Source of the DNA: Pseudomonadota bacterium | Lineage (GTDB): Bacteria > Verrucomicrobiota > Verrucomicrobiia > Limisphaerales > SXTU01 | Assembly (NCBI GenBank): GCA_009922615.1 | Contig: RFVF01000015.1 | Location: 1 to 64,000 of the forward strand | Length of the DNA stretch: 64,000 nucleotides | Direction: 5' to 3' | In this document: in pieces, positions 7,980-16,956 of the stretch | Layout: the number at the start of each line of letters is the position of its first letter | How positions within the stretch are numbered: the first letter of the stretch is position 1 | Position numbers and translations under genes: made by a program | Notes under the pieces: model-generated | Told to the model about the DNA's origin: nothing | What the model saw: the letters and a program-made list of their open reading frames with translations, nothing else | Database searches by the model: none

Positions 7980-8130
7980 ATCACTGCTGGACCGCACCAC
8001 ATCGCGGTCAGTCAGAGGCCAGCCTGGTTTGCCGGAGGCCAATTTATCTTCAGCCGACTGGCAATGCCGGGAGCTGATCCCAACCAAACGCGAGGCTAGC
8101 CGGCCGTGACGTTTGCCGCTTCATCGCTCG

Positions 8131-9411
8131 CTACTTCTCAAAGACAAACGCGGGCCGAGAGAGCACGGCATTGGCGCGGGAGCCGTAGTAGTCTGAACGC
8201 CAGAAATCCTTGAGGTCGGCGGCGGTGATGAGCTGGAGACCGGGCGTGGCGACGGCGGGGTTGCAAAGCACGTAGAGATTTTCGGCGGCGAGATAGCCGC
8301 ACACGCTCAACGTGTGGCCCGCGAAGCCGCCGGGGTATTGCGGGCCGATGTATTTGAAATCCACGACGACGGGCCGGCTGGCGTCGAGCTCGCGCTTCAG
8401 CATCGCGGTGGCTTCGTTGAAGCCCGCGTCATCCGGCGTGTAGGTGACGAGCCGCCAGTGCTGGCCGATTTTTGCCGAGGCCTCGAGCAGATGCCACCAG
8501 TCGGTGCCGGTGCCGAGCGGCGAGGGGCAGAGCTTTTTGAAATCCCAGCCGCCGAGTTTCGCGCCCTGAAAGCGCGCGAACGTCGCGCAGGCGCTCGCTC
8601 CACAGTTGTTATAGCCTTGGTGGATGTGCGGCATCGGCAAGAAGGCAAACTTGCCCGGCTCGCCTTTACGGCGGCGGTAATCGGCGAGCTTCAAGAGGTC
8701 AGCCCCCTGCTGCGCGGAGGCGTTGCCGGACGGCTGCGCGGGATGTCCCGTCGCGCCGGTCGCGTGAAGCTTCGAGGCCTTGGTCCAGTTGGCTTTCGCG
8801 GCGTCGAGTTCGCCGGCTTGGAATTGCAATTCGCCGAGCACGATGAGGCCTGACGGGTCATTCAGCTCCGCCGCTCTCTCGGCTAGCTTGCGGGCCAGCA
8901 CCGGGTCCGCCGCGACGCCTTCGCCGGAAAGATACGCCATCGCCGCGGTCGAGGCCGCGCGACCGTGGCCGCGCTCCGCGGCTTTTTTCCACCACTCCAG
9001 CGCCTTCGGGATGTCCTGCTCCGTGCCCTGCGCGCCGAAGTAGCATTGGCCGAGGTTGAAGGCCGCCTGCGCCGAGTCATTCGCTGCCGCTTTGAAATAG
9101 CCGAACGCGACGGCGGGATTCCGTTTCACGACCGCGCCCCGCAGGTAGGTGAAGCCGACGAAATCCAGTGCATCCGCGTTGCCGACGTCCGCCGCGCGGT
9201 GCGCCCACTTCATGGACTCGGCGTCGTTCTTGGCGACGCCCTTGCCATCACGGTAGCGAAAGGCGAGTTCGGCCTGCGCAACCGCATCGCCGTTTTCTGC
9301 GCGGGAGCGGAGGGTCTGGAATTCGCCCACTTCGTCAGCGGACATTGTGGTGGCACACATAAGTAAAGTGGCGAGGAGGACGGCGATGCGGGGGGAATTG
9401 AACGGTTTCAT
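8131..9411 (-). CDS. SEL1-repeat protein with C-terminal C39-like cysteine peptidase domain
   Basis: This 426-residue exported protein has a signal peptide at residues 1-25. Four to five SEL1/TPR-type repeats span about 35-210 (e.g. FRYRDGKGVAKNDAESMKWA, AYLSGEGVAADPVLARKLA). The C-terminal half is a C39/papain-like domain: QGYNNCGASACATFARF carries the catalytic Cys, FAGHTLSVCGY the His and LCNPAV a likely Asn. This resembles the peptidase domain of bacteriocin-processing proteins, but no transporter or bacteriocin gene is near. It is the last gene of the minus-strand glycan-type block and its ATG overlaps the upstream esterase stop by four bases. Role inferred only: envelope or extracellular peptide processing. 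Confidence 0.85.
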   Translation of the reverse strand: MKPFNSPRIAVLLATLLMCATTMSADEVGEFQTLRSRAENGDAVAQAELAFRYRDGKGVAKNDAESMKWAHRAADVGNADALDFVGFTYLRGAVVKRNPAVAFGYFKAAANDSAQAAFNLGQCYFGAQGTEQDIPKALEWWKKAAERGHGRAASTAAMAYLSGEGVAADPVLARKLAERAAELNDPSGLIVLGELQFQAGELDAAKANWTKASKLHATGATGHPAQPSGNASAQQGADLLKLADYRRRKGEPGKFAFLPMPHIHQGYNNCGASACATFARFQGAKLGGWDFKKLCPSPLGTGTDWWHLLEASAKIGQHWRLVTYTPDDAGFNEATAMLKRELDASRPVVVDFKYIGPQYPGGFAGHTLSVCGYLAAENLYVLCNPAVATPGLQLITAADLKDFWRSDYYGSRANAVLSRPAFVFEK

Positions 9412-10535
9412 TTGCTGGTGTTGAGTAAGTCTACCATTGCCCTGCCCATGGCTTCGCCGACATCCATGTAAACTTCGGCTTTGCCACCGTAGTGGCTGTT
9501 GCCGCTGCCGCCTTGCGCCATGGGGTGGGTGTAGATGGTGGCGACGTTGCCTTTGAACTCAGGATAATTGCCCTTCGCGCCGTCCACGGCGAGATGGGCT
9601 TCGAGCACTTGTGCGCCCAGCCCGGTGCCGCCTTTGACCGACTCCCCCATCGTGGCGAGCACGAAGGGCGCTTTGGGGGCGTTGAACTCCTTCCGCACGC
9701 TCTTGATGAAATGCACCAGGTTCTGCTCATAGCGGGCGTCGTGGCCGGGGTTGCCAGCGTCCTTCTCGCCCTGCCAAAAGAAGAAGCCCGCGACCTCATG
9801 CTGCGTCGCGCCGGGATAGTGCTTGTCGAGTTCGGTGAGCACGGTCTTCGCGTAGCTGATGTCGTCGTCCCACTGCTTGCCGGCATACCACTCGATGGGC
9901 TTGCCGGTTTTCTTGTCCAGCCACGGGCCGGGCTCGGTCTTGAGGCCCTTGGCCGGGTCCATCTCCCAGGACTCGGGTTTGTCCTTGTAGCCGGCATAGA
10001 CCATTTTCTTTTCCACGCCCGCTTTGTCCTTCACGGTGAACTCGTATCGCTCGCTGCCCGGCGGCAGCAGGTCCCAGCCGAGGCTGCGGTTGCCGATGCA
10101 GCTCTTCAAGATGAGCACCGGGGCCTCGATGGCATTGCCCAGCGGGTGCGCGAGGCCGAACTCCGGCCCAATAGTCTTGCAGGCTTGGACCGTCGTCCAC
10201 TCGTTGTTGAAGCGCTGCATGCCGCCGCCGCGACCGGACATCACGCGGGCGTAGCGCACGTCCTTGCGTTCGGCCCAATTGCCGGCGTCATCCACGAGGT
10301 AGGGATATTTCTTCTTCTCCTTCACGGCGAATTCCAGCGAGCCGTCCCCGCCTTTTACTTTGCCGAGGCCTAACATGTTGGACTGGCCGAGCAGGATGAA
10401 GACCTGGACGGGCTTGGTCAGGTCGGCGGGTTTGCTCCCGGGCGACTCGGCGGCCGAGGCGGAGAAGCGCGAGAGCGCGAGCCCGGTGGTGGCGAGACTG
10501 GCGGCGCGCAATGCGGCGCGACGGGTAGTTTTCAT
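9408..10535 (-). CDS. SASA-type carbohydrate esterase (sialate O-acetylesterase-like), small form
   Basis: This 375-residue protein has a Tat-like leader (KTTRRAALRAASLATTG). The SASA/DUF303 fold starts with VFILLGQSNMLGLG; Ser52 in GQSN is the nucleophile expected for SGNH-type acetylesterases. Further blocks are FGLAHPLGNAI, PVLILKSCIGNRSLGWDL in pieces, FFFWQGEKDA and a C-terminal NSHYGGKAEVY with the probable catalytic His. The family removes O-acetyl groups from sugars. It sits in the block with sulfatases, overlapping the SEL1/C39 gene by four bases, which fits stepwise removal of acetyl and sulfate decorations from a glycan (inference). Confidence 0.88.
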   Translation of the reverse strand: MKTTRRAALRAASLATTGLALSRFSASAAESPGSKPADLTKPVQVFILLGQSNMLGLGKVKGGDGSLEFAVKEKKKYPYLVDDAGNWAERKDVRYARVMSGRGGGMQRFNNEWTTVQACKTIGPEFGLAHPLGNAIEAPVLILKSCIGNRSLGWDLLPPGSERYEFTVKDKAGVEKKMVYAGYKDKPESWEMDPAKGLKTEPGPWLDKKTGKPIEWYAGKQWDDDISYAKTVLTELDKHYPGATQHEVAGFFFWQGEKDAGNPGHDARYEQNLVHFIKSVRKEFNAPKAPFVLATMGESVKGGTGLGAQVLEAHLAVDGAKGNYPEFKGNVATIYTHPMAQGGSGNSHYGGKAEVYMDVGEAMGRAMVDLLNTSK

Positions 10536-10572
10536 GCCAGCGCGGATGATTCGCTGAGTCGGCGCGACGCGT

Positions 10573-11355
10573 TCACTTCCCCTGCTTCTCGCCCTCCTTG
10601 GTTCCCTTCGGCCCTTCCCAAATCTTCGTCAGCACATCGTGCAACGTCGGGTCGTGCTCCTTCAATTCGGCGCGGACAAAGGGGTAGAAGTCATTGCGGT
10701 AGAGAAAGGCTTCCGTGCCCTCGGCGAAGTATTCCTTGTGGTTGGTCAGGGCGTAGTGCTTCACCTTTTTGCCGGTGTGCGCGAGGGCACTTTCGTAATT
10801 GCCGGCAGCCTTTGCCTTCTCGTAGGCCGCAATGATCTCAGCGTTTTCGAAGCTGAGAATCTGATCGTGATAGCCATGCGCCAACTCGTGGAGGACGACA
10901 GCAGGATGCTTGAGCATCTGACTCCGTGAGAAGAGCTCCTTGGCCTGCGTGATGTGAACTTTGCGCGTCAGGCGCGGGTCATGGCCGTTGGCGACAAGCC
11001 AGCTTTTGCTTGGGTGATACTGCATGGACTTGAGCAGCGGATGGTTGTGCTCAATCCAGATTTCGATCGTCTGCATCTTCGCCAGCGGTTCGGCCGGCAC
11101 GATGATTTTGATGCGCTGCAAATGGTTGGCCAGCATGGCGAGCGCCCTCGCGCCTTCCTCTCGATGTTCCCCGTCCAGCAGCGCGGGCTCGACATGGACC
11201 TTCCAGCCCTCGATGTCGCGCACAACCGGGTCGAAGCGCATGGGCGGCGGGGCTTTAGGATTACCGGCAGCCTTGGCGTCTGTGCCTTGGGCGGAAACGG
11301 TGAGGGGGGCGAAGGGCAGCAAGCACGCGGCGAGGAGGATGACCAAGTGGCACAT
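10573..11355 (-). CDS. Exported zinc metallopeptidase-like protein (HExxH)
   Basis: This protein has about 260 residues, with a signal peptide starting at MCHLVILLAACLLPFAPL. The central motif VVLHELAHGYHDQ gives the zinc-binding HELAH, and HKEYFAEGTEAF about 60 residues on supplies a plausible third ligand (Glu) as in gluzincin-like families. Ahead of it, WKVHVEPALL and IEIWIEHNHP recur in uncharacterised verrucomicrobial and planctomycetal proteins. I chose the ATG at 11355 because it gives a good signal peptide and leaves a 4-base gap to the upstream gene; the frame remains open upstream. A peptidase role is inferred from the motif; the substrate is unknown. Confidence 0.82.
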   Translation of the reverse strand: MCHLVILLAACLLPFAPLTVSAQGTDAKAAGNPKAPPPMRFDPVVRDIEGWKVHVEPALLDGEHREEGARALAMLANHLQRIKIIVPAEPLAKMQTIEIWIEHNHPLLKSMQYHPSKSWLVANGHDPRLTRKVHITQAKELFSRSQMLKHPAVVLHELAHGYHDQILSFENAEIIAAYEKAKAAGNYESALAHTGKKVKHYALTNHKEYFAEGTEAFLYRNDFYPFVRAELKEHDPTLHDVLTKIWEGPKGTKEGEKQGK

Positions 11356-11359
11356 AGTT

Positions 11360-12496
11360 CTAAGGCTGTTTCTCTGACGACAACGGACGCAATACCTTCC
11401 CCAGCGCGCGGACGCGAGCTTCATCCGGCCGACCGTCGAGACCGAGCGTGGGCTGGAGCCAGCCGCCTTCGTCGTGTTCGTTCCATCCGTAGATGATCAT
11501 GACGTTGGCGGGGTTCAGGTCGCGGTTCGCTTTCGTCCACGCGACGGCCTCGCGGAGGTGCGCGGCGAGTTCATCGGACGTGGCGGTCACGGAATCAAGG
11601 AGCGGCTTTTGCTGCGCGGGCGGGGTGGGGTCCGGTGTCGCGGTGACCCAGGTGCACCACGGTGGTGGGCGTTCGTTACGCGGGCGCGTATCCCAGCCCG
11701 TGCTGGCGAAGGTGACGCTTGGCAGCCGCAGCAGACGGCATTTTTCCCAGCGGTCGCGGCGAATCATCGCGCACTGCTCGGCGTAGCTCGGCTGCGTCAT
11801 GCTGTAGCTGCCGCCGCGCGCGTAGGCGGAGATGGCATCGAAGCCGAGCGCGGTCATGGCCTTGGCGTCTTCCGCTGGACTCCAACCCATCAGCACAAGA
11901 TAGGGAGTCTTCATACCAGCGGCGATGGTCTGACGCTTCAACTCATCCCAGTCGGCCTTCCCAAGCTTGGTCGGCTTCACGAACACGAACAGCAGCGGTC
12001 GGCCGCCCATCACAGTCTGGTAATCGGGATGCCGGAAATGCTCCACGAGCCTGCCCCAGCCCTGCGCGCCGACCTTGTCGAGCCGCGCGCCTTCCTCGAC
12101 GAAACAGTAGCGCACGCCCCGCTTATCCGGCGCGGCGAGGTAGCGTTTCAGCGCAAGGTGCATCGCCGACGCCTCGTCGCAGTAATCCACGAAGGCCCAG
12201 TAGTTCAGCCCCGCCTGCGCCGCATACGCGATTTCCTGTTCCACGACAGCCTGCGAATCGCCATCGATGCTCACCTTGTCCGCACTCACCACGCGCGCGA
12301 ACCACGGCAGGCGAAAGTGATACTTCAGCGGCCCCAGCGACGCCTCGACGGCCTTGACCACGCCGCCGGTGCCATACCAGCCATCCCAGCGAATCGCCCC
12401 GACCGTCGGGCGTTCGTCTGAACCGGCGCAGCGCGCTGGCAACGTTGCCAGCAGCACGGCGAGGGATGCGGTGAGGAGTGGAAAGGCGTGTTTCAT
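11360..12496 (-). CDS. GH99/WbsX-like glycoside hydrolase family protein
   Basis: This 378-residue exported protein has a signal peptide at residues 1-23. The mature start VGAIRWDGWYG, the segment GLNYWAFVDYCDEA and the C-terminal IIYGWNEHDEGGW resemble GH71/GH99 and WbsX-like TIM-barrel proteins, where the W(N)E near the C-terminus is part of the active site. Endo-acting glycosidase activity on mannan-type or other polymers is known for GH99; here it is only inferred. The start overlaps the upstream sulfatase stop by four bases, and four bases separate it from the metallopeptidase gene, so the three are surely one transcript. Confidence 0.78.
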   Translation of the reverse strand: MKHAFPLLTASLAVLLATLPARCAGSDERPTVGAIRWDGWYGTGGVVKAVEASLGPLKYHFRLPWFARVVSADKVSIDGDSQAVVEQEIAYAAQAGLNYWAFVDYCDEASAMHLALKRYLAAPDKRGVRYCFVEEGARLDKVGAQGWGRLVEHFRHPDYQTVMGGRPLLFVFVKPTKLGKADWDELKRQTIAAGMKTPYLVLMGWSPAEDAKAMTALGFDAISAYARGGSYSMTQPSYAEQCAMIRRDRWEKCRLLRLPSVTFASTGWDTRPRNERPPPWCTWVTATPDPTPPAQQKPLLDSVTATSDELAAHLREAVAWTKANRDLNPANVMIIYGWNEHDEGGWLQPTLGLDGRPDEARVRALGKVLRPLSSEKQP

Positions 12497-14031
12497 TGTG
12501 GCGAGCCGTGCGTCGCGCTCCGGCCCTGAGCCTTGCTGGTCTCCAGCAGCGCCTTTAGTTCGCGGATAATCTCCGGGTGTTTGAAGTAGAGATTAACCTT
12601 CTCGCCGGGATCGGTTTCGAGGTTGTAGAGCTGGCCCGGCGCGTCGGGCGCGGTGTCGGGCAGGGCGAAGGCTTTGATTTCGCTCCTCTCGTAGTTGTTC
12701 CCGCCGGAGCCACGGTGATCGAGGTATTTCCAAGGCCCGCGACGGATGGCGAGCGCGAGGCTGATGGTCTGGTGCAATGTGTAAGGACGAGCGGTCACAT
12801 CTTTCCCCTTTCCAAGCAGCACAGGCAAAAGACTAAGGCTGTCCTCGGCGGCGTTGGACGGCAGCGTGGTGCCGGTGATCGCCGCGCAAGTCGCCAGGAC
12901 ATCCGTGAGGCAGACTGTCTGGTCGCTTGTGCTGCCCGCAGCGACTTTCCCCGGCCAGCGGACAATGAAGGGCACGCGATGCCCACCCTCCCACTGGTCG
13001 CGCTTCACGCCGCGCCAGGGCCGCGCGCCGTCGTGGCCGTAGTCGGCCCGCATGTGGACAACGCTCGTCGTCTCCGGCCCGTTATCGCTGGAGAACATCA
13101 CCACCGTGTTCTCCACGATTCCGAGTCGTTCGAGGGTTCTCATCAGTTCGCCGACGATGTGGTCGAGCTCGTGGATGAAATCCCCGTGCGGCCCCGCCTT
13201 GGTGCTGCCGCGAAACTGCTTGGCCGCGAACGACGGCAGATGCACCGCATGCGTCGAGTGCAGGAGAAAGAAGGGCTTGCCCGGCTGGCTCTGCGCGTGT
13301 TGTTCGAGGAACTCCCGGCTCTTTTTAAGGAACAACATGTCCACCTCTTCAAGGTCGAAGTCCGGTGCGATCAGGCCGGCGCGGTTGTCGAAAGCATACG
13401 GGTGCTTGGGTAGCTTGGACTTGTCGAGCATCCCGGTGGGCGGCACAGGAATGCGGTCGCCCTCGATGAAGGCGTAGAGGTAATCCGTGCCCGGACAGCA
13501 CGCCGTGCCGAAGAACTTGTCGAAGCCGCAATGGATCGGCGCGTCCGGAATCGCGCGGGAGTAATCAATCAACTTCACGCCCTCGACGCCGCCCTTCGTG
13601 ATGCGCTGCCCGTTCTTGTCAAAGAAGCTCAAGCCGACGTGCCACTTGCCCGTCATCGCCGTCACGTAGCCCTGACTCCGCAGCAACTGCGGCAAGGTCA
13701 GTTGGTCCGCCTTGATGAGACACGGCCCGCCAACGCCTTCGAAGACACCGCGATAATTAATACGAAAGGCCATCCGACCCGTGAGCAAGCTGTAACGGCT
13801 CGGCGTGCAAACCGTGGAGGGCGAATGCGCGTCCGTGAAGCGCATCCCCTCGCGCGCAAGCCGGTCGAGATTCGGCGTGGGCACCTTCGCCTCGGTGTTG
13901 TAGCAGCCGACATCGCCGTAGCCCAAGTCGTCAGCGAGGATGAAGAGGATGTTGGGCCGCGTCTCGGCCGCGGCACGAGCATTGGCCAAGGCAATGGCGC
14001 TGATGATCCAAATCAGGCAGCGTGTCTTCAT
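12493..14031 (-). CDS. Sulfatase (formylglycine-dependent, Cys type)
   Basis: This 512-residue exported arylsulfatase-family protein has a signal peptide at residues 1-22. NILFILADDLGYGDVG gives the metal-binding Asp pair (D34, D35). The activation motif is CTPSR followed by LLTGR, with Cys75 as the residue converted to formylglycine by a maturation enzyme, which is not in this window. MTGKWHVG supplies the conserved Lys and His, and the later SSDNGPE block the remaining metal ligands. It hydrolyses sulfate esters, probably on a polysaccharide given its neighbours. The substrate subfamily cannot be assigned from sequence by eye. Confidence 0.94.
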   Translation of the reverse strand: MKTRCLIWIISAIALANARAAAETRPNILFILADDLGYGDVGCYNTEAKVPTPNLDRLAREGMRFTDAHSPSTVCTPSRYSLLTGRMAFRINYRGVFEGVGGPCLIKADQLTLPQLLRSQGYVTAMTGKWHVGLSFFDKNGQRITKGGVEGVKLIDYSRAIPDAPIHCGFDKFFGTACCPGTDYLYAFIEGDRIPVPPTGMLDKSKLPKHPYAFDNRAGLIAPDFDLEEVDMLFLKKSREFLEQHAQSQPGKPFFLLHSTHAVHLPSFAAKQFRGSTKAGPHGDFIHELDHIVGELMRTLERLGIVENTVVMFSSDNGPETTSVVHMRADYGHDGARPWRGVKRDQWEGGHRVPFIVRWPGKVAAGSTSDQTVCLTDVLATCAAITGTTLPSNAAEDSLSLLPVLLGKGKDVTARPYTLHQTISLALAIRRGPWKYLDHRGSGGNNYERSEIKAFALPDTAPDAPGQLYNLETDPGEKVNLYFKHPEIIRELKALLETSKAQGRSATHGSPQ

Positions 14032-14052
14032 ATTGGCAATCGTCGTTGTTGC

Positions 14053-15516
14053 TCAATCGAATGACGCGTCGGCCGCCAGTGCCATCTCTCGCGCACGCTC
14101 GGCTGGCGATTTCACACCGGCTGCCGTCTTGTTGCCCTTCTTCTTTTTGCCTTTGCCCTCGCCGCCGGTGATGGAGAGGTCGAATTCATTCTTCTGCGCT
14201 GAGCCCGCTGTGCTGCGGCCGTTGGCTATGTAGCCTTGCATGAGCGTCGCCAGTTTCGTCGCGACTTCGCCATTCGCGGCGAGCACATCCTTCGTTTCGC
14301 TGAGGTCGTTTTGCAGGTTGAAGAGTTCGCGCTGCCCGCCCTTGTGGAAAATCATCTTCCACGGGCCCTGACGGATCGCGAGATCGCCCGCGGCGGACTG
14401 ATGCACCGTCGCCTCGCGCGTGCCTTCCTTCGAGGTGCCGAGCAACTCGGGGAGCAGGCTCACGCTGTCCTCGCCTGCGTTGTCGGGAATTTTCGCGCCG
14501 GTGATTTCGGCGGCGGTGGCCATGAGGTCGTTGAGGCAGACGGTGTGATCGTTCACCGAGCCGGGCTTCACCTTGCCGGGCCAGCGCACGATGAACGGCA
14601 CGCGATGCCCGCCCTCGTAGATGCTGCGCTTCGATTCGCGCAACGGCTCGTAGGCGCGATGCTCCGCGCCGTTGTCGCTCGTGGCGATGATGAGCGTGTT
14701 GTCAGCGAGATGATTGCGCTCCAGCGCTTCGAGCACTTTGCCGAGGAACGCGTCGCCCTCGTAGAGCCAGTCGCCGTATTTCGGGTCTTTCTTCACCAAA
14801 TCCTGCGCGCCGCTTTTCCCGGCAAACTCAGCCGACGGCACGATCGGCTCATGCGGGATGCCGAGCGGGTAGTAGAGGAAGAACGGCTCGCCCGCTTTGC
14901 GTTGATCGAGCCACTCCACGACCTTCTTCGCCATGAGCGGCTGATTTCCCACCGGCTCGACGTGAGCGACGACGTGATCCTGCTCGACGATGGTGCCGAT
15001 GTTCCGCGCGTGCGTGAACCCGTAGAAATAGTCGAAGCCCAGCGCATTCGGGCCGCCGGTCATCTTCGCGCCGATGGGCACTTCCTTTTCGCTGCCCGGC
15101 TTTCCGTCCACCCAATCCATGCCGAGGTGCCATTTGCCAATGCACGCCGTCTTGTAACCCTTTGCCTCGAGCAACGAAGCCACCGTCGTGCGGCCCGGCG
15201 GGATGATGGGCTTTGAAAACGTAGTAAGCACGCCGAACTGCCCGATGCGCGACGGGTAGCGACCCGTGAGCACGCCGTAGCGCGTCGGCGTGCAGACGGC
15301 CGCCGCCGTGTGCGCATCCGTAAAGCGCATTCCTTGCGTCGCCAGCTTGTCGAGGTTCGGCGTGCGCAATGCGGATTTTGCGTTGTAGCTTTGTGGCTGG
15401 CCGTAGCCCAAGTCATCGAAGAGGACGAAGATGATGTTGGGTTTGGCCGGTGCGGCGACGGCTGCATGATGCACGACCGAGAGGGCCAGCAGCGTGGCTG
15501 GGAGAAGTCGCTTCAT
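14053..15516 (-). CDS. Sulfatase (formylglycine-dependent, Cys type)
   Basis: This is a 487-residue exported sulfatase, 21 bases upstream of a second one. Signal peptide residues 1-22; metal-binding NIIFVLFDDLGYGQ; activation motif CTPTR with Cys75, then GVLTGRYPSRIG; CIGKWHLGMD; and ATSDNGAEHRAYEPL. The position of the modified Cys is the same in both sulfatases, but the surrounding sequences differ enough that they probably act on different sulfate positions. The C-terminal tail is unusual: a short Lys/Gly-rich stretch (GKGKKKKGNK) followed by an Ala/Glu-rich helix. Confidence 0.94.
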   Translation of the reverse strand: MKRLLPATLLALSVVHHAAVAAPAKPNIIFVLFDDLGYGQPQSYNAKSALRTPNLDKLATQGMRFTDAHTAAAVCTPTRYGVLTGRYPSRIGQFGVLTTFSKPIIPPGRTTVASLLEAKGYKTACIGKWHLGMDWVDGKPGSEKEVPIGAKMTGGPNALGFDYFYGFTHARNIGTIVEQDHVVAHVEPVGNQPLMAKKVVEWLDQRKAGEPFFLYYPLGIPHEPIVPSAEFAGKSGAQDLVKKDPKYGDWLYEGDAFLGKVLEALERNHLADNTLIIATSDNGAEHRAYEPLRESKRSIYEGGHRVPFIVRWPGKVKPGSVNDHTVCLNDLMATAAEITGAKIPDNAGEDSVSLLPELLGTSKEGTREATVHQSAAGDLAIRQGPWKMIFHKGGQRELFNLQNDLSETKDVLAANGEVATKLATLMQGYIANGRSTAGSAQKNEFDLSITGGEGKGKKKKGNKTAAGVKSPAERAREMALAADASFD

Positions 15517-15616
15517 TGTATTTGCTAGGAGGTCGTTGCTCGATGCCGATGATGGTGAGCGATACTTGCACCAGCGAGCGGCAAGCCGGCGGAATGCTTG
15601 GGGTGGAGGGGCGGTT

Positions 15617-16879
15617 TCAACGAGTCGCCTCTTTGCCGCGCTGCAATTCCATCATGGTCTCGGCGAACGCCTTACCCATGAGCGCGAAGGTCTTCGCGCA
15701 GCCCAGGTAGTGGTAGCCGGCGTTGGATGCGCCGCGTTTCCACTTCTCGGCTTCGGCGGGCGAAATCAGCTCGGCTTCGTATTTCTTGAGATACTCCTTC
15801 TGCTGCGCGTCGGTCATGGTGCCGTCCTTATTTGGGCCGCCCTTGTTCTTGGACTTCAGCAAAAATCCCATCTGCCTAACCTTGCCATGTTTTTGGTCGA
15901 TGACTCCGAGTTCCTCGGACCAGAACGGCGCGGTTTCCACGGCGGCGACGTTGCCCTTGAACTCCGGCAGCGACGCGGGCGCGGCCATGGCTTTGCGAAA
16001 GGAAAAAATGCCGGGATTGGCATTCAGGCCTTCCACGCCGAGCACGCCGATGACAAAGGGCATTTTCGGCGCGCCGAGATCCTTCCGCACGTCGCGGATG
16101 AAATCGGCCAGCCACACGCTGTATTTGGTGTAATCCCTCGTCTTGCCGTCCGCCCCCATGGGGTAGGTGCCTCCGTCCACGAGGTCGTTGAAACCCTGAA
16201 ACCAGACGAAGCCAGCGATCTCGTAGCCTGCCTCCGGATCGTAGGCCGGGCAGACGCGCTTCGGGTCGGCGAGCACCTTCTTCACATGCTCGACCATGTA
16301 ACGGTAGAAGCGCCCGGTTTCCTTGGCCTTCGCCGCTTTCTCTGCGGCGACGTCCTTGCCCTGCTTCTGCATTTGCGCGAGTTGGACCTCGCTGAACTCG
16401 TAGGGCCCCGCGCTCGGCGGGCGGAACTCCGTGTTGAGGCTTCTGCCGCCCCACGCGGTCTTGATGAGGAGCACGGGCTCCTTCAGCGCCGCATCCATCG
16501 TGAGGCCGAAGGTGAACTCTGGACCGATCTTTCCGCCGTCTTCCGTTGGCTTGTCGCCTCTCGCGCCGAAGCCGGCCGTGAGCTTGCCCGTGCCCTCGCC
16601 ATTCGCGCTGCCGTCATATCTGCCGGTGAGATAGGAAATCCACGTGTGGTCGCACACCGCCGGTTTCCCGTCCGCGCCGCGCATCTGCTTGAGCAGCGGC
16701 GCAGTGGCAGGGTCGTCGCCGATGTAGTCAAAGGTCTCAATGCGCGCGTGCCCCTCCATGTTCGACTGCCCGGCGAGGATGAAGACCTTGAGCGGCTTCT
16801 TGTCCGCCGCGAGGGAATGGCCACAGAGAAGCGCAGTGAGCGCAAGGAGTGGGAGCAGGAGTCTTGGCGATGGTTTCAT
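15617..16879 (-). CDS. SASA-type carbohydrate esterase (sialate O-acetylesterase-like)
   Basis: This 420-residue exported protein has a signal peptide at 1-25 (LLLPLLALTALLCG). KVFILAGQSNMEGHA carries the SGNH nucleophile Ser39. The family blocks GPEFTFGLTMDAAL, VLLIKTAWGGRSL, FVWFQGFND and the C-terminal GYHYLGCAKT, with the likely catalytic His, are all visible. The ATG at 16879 was chosen because the signal peptide and conserved block start there; the upstream open frame is antisense to nothing recognisable and lacks hydrophobic character. Expected reaction: removal of O-acetyl groups from glycan residues. It is a second, diverged copy relative to the gene at 9408-10535. Confidence 0.88.
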   Translation of the reverse strand: MKPSPRLLLPLLALTALLCGHSLAADKKPLKVFILAGQSNMEGHARIETFDYIGDDPATAPLLKQMRGADGKPAVCDHTWISYLTGRYDGSANGEGTGKLTAGFGARGDKPTEDGGKIGPEFTFGLTMDAALKEPVLLIKTAWGGRSLNTEFRPPSAGPYEFSEVQLAQMQKQGKDVAAEKAAKAKETGRFYRYMVEHVKKVLADPKRVCPAYDPEAGYEIAGFVWFQGFNDLVDGGTYPMGADGKTRDYTKYSVWLADFIRDVRKDLGAPKMPFVIGVLGVEGLNANPGIFSFRKAMAAPASLPEFKGNVAAVETAPFWSEELGVIDQKHGKVRQMGFLLKSKNKGGPNKDGTMTDAQQKEYLKKYEAELISPAEAEKWKRGASNAGYHYLGCAKTFALMGKAFAETMMELQRGKEATR

Positions 16880-16956
16880 TTTGGGACGAGTGTGGTGAGA
16901 GCTTGGGTTGCGTGCGAGGAGTAGTTTGTCAGTCGGCAATAAACCGGATGAGGATC

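Noticed and set aside
7980-8130. Gap after the DUF1552 gene, checked for a small gene or terminator
   Set aside because: Only a 6-bp dyad (GACCGC/GCGGTC) without a T run, and no coding frame with plausible composition.
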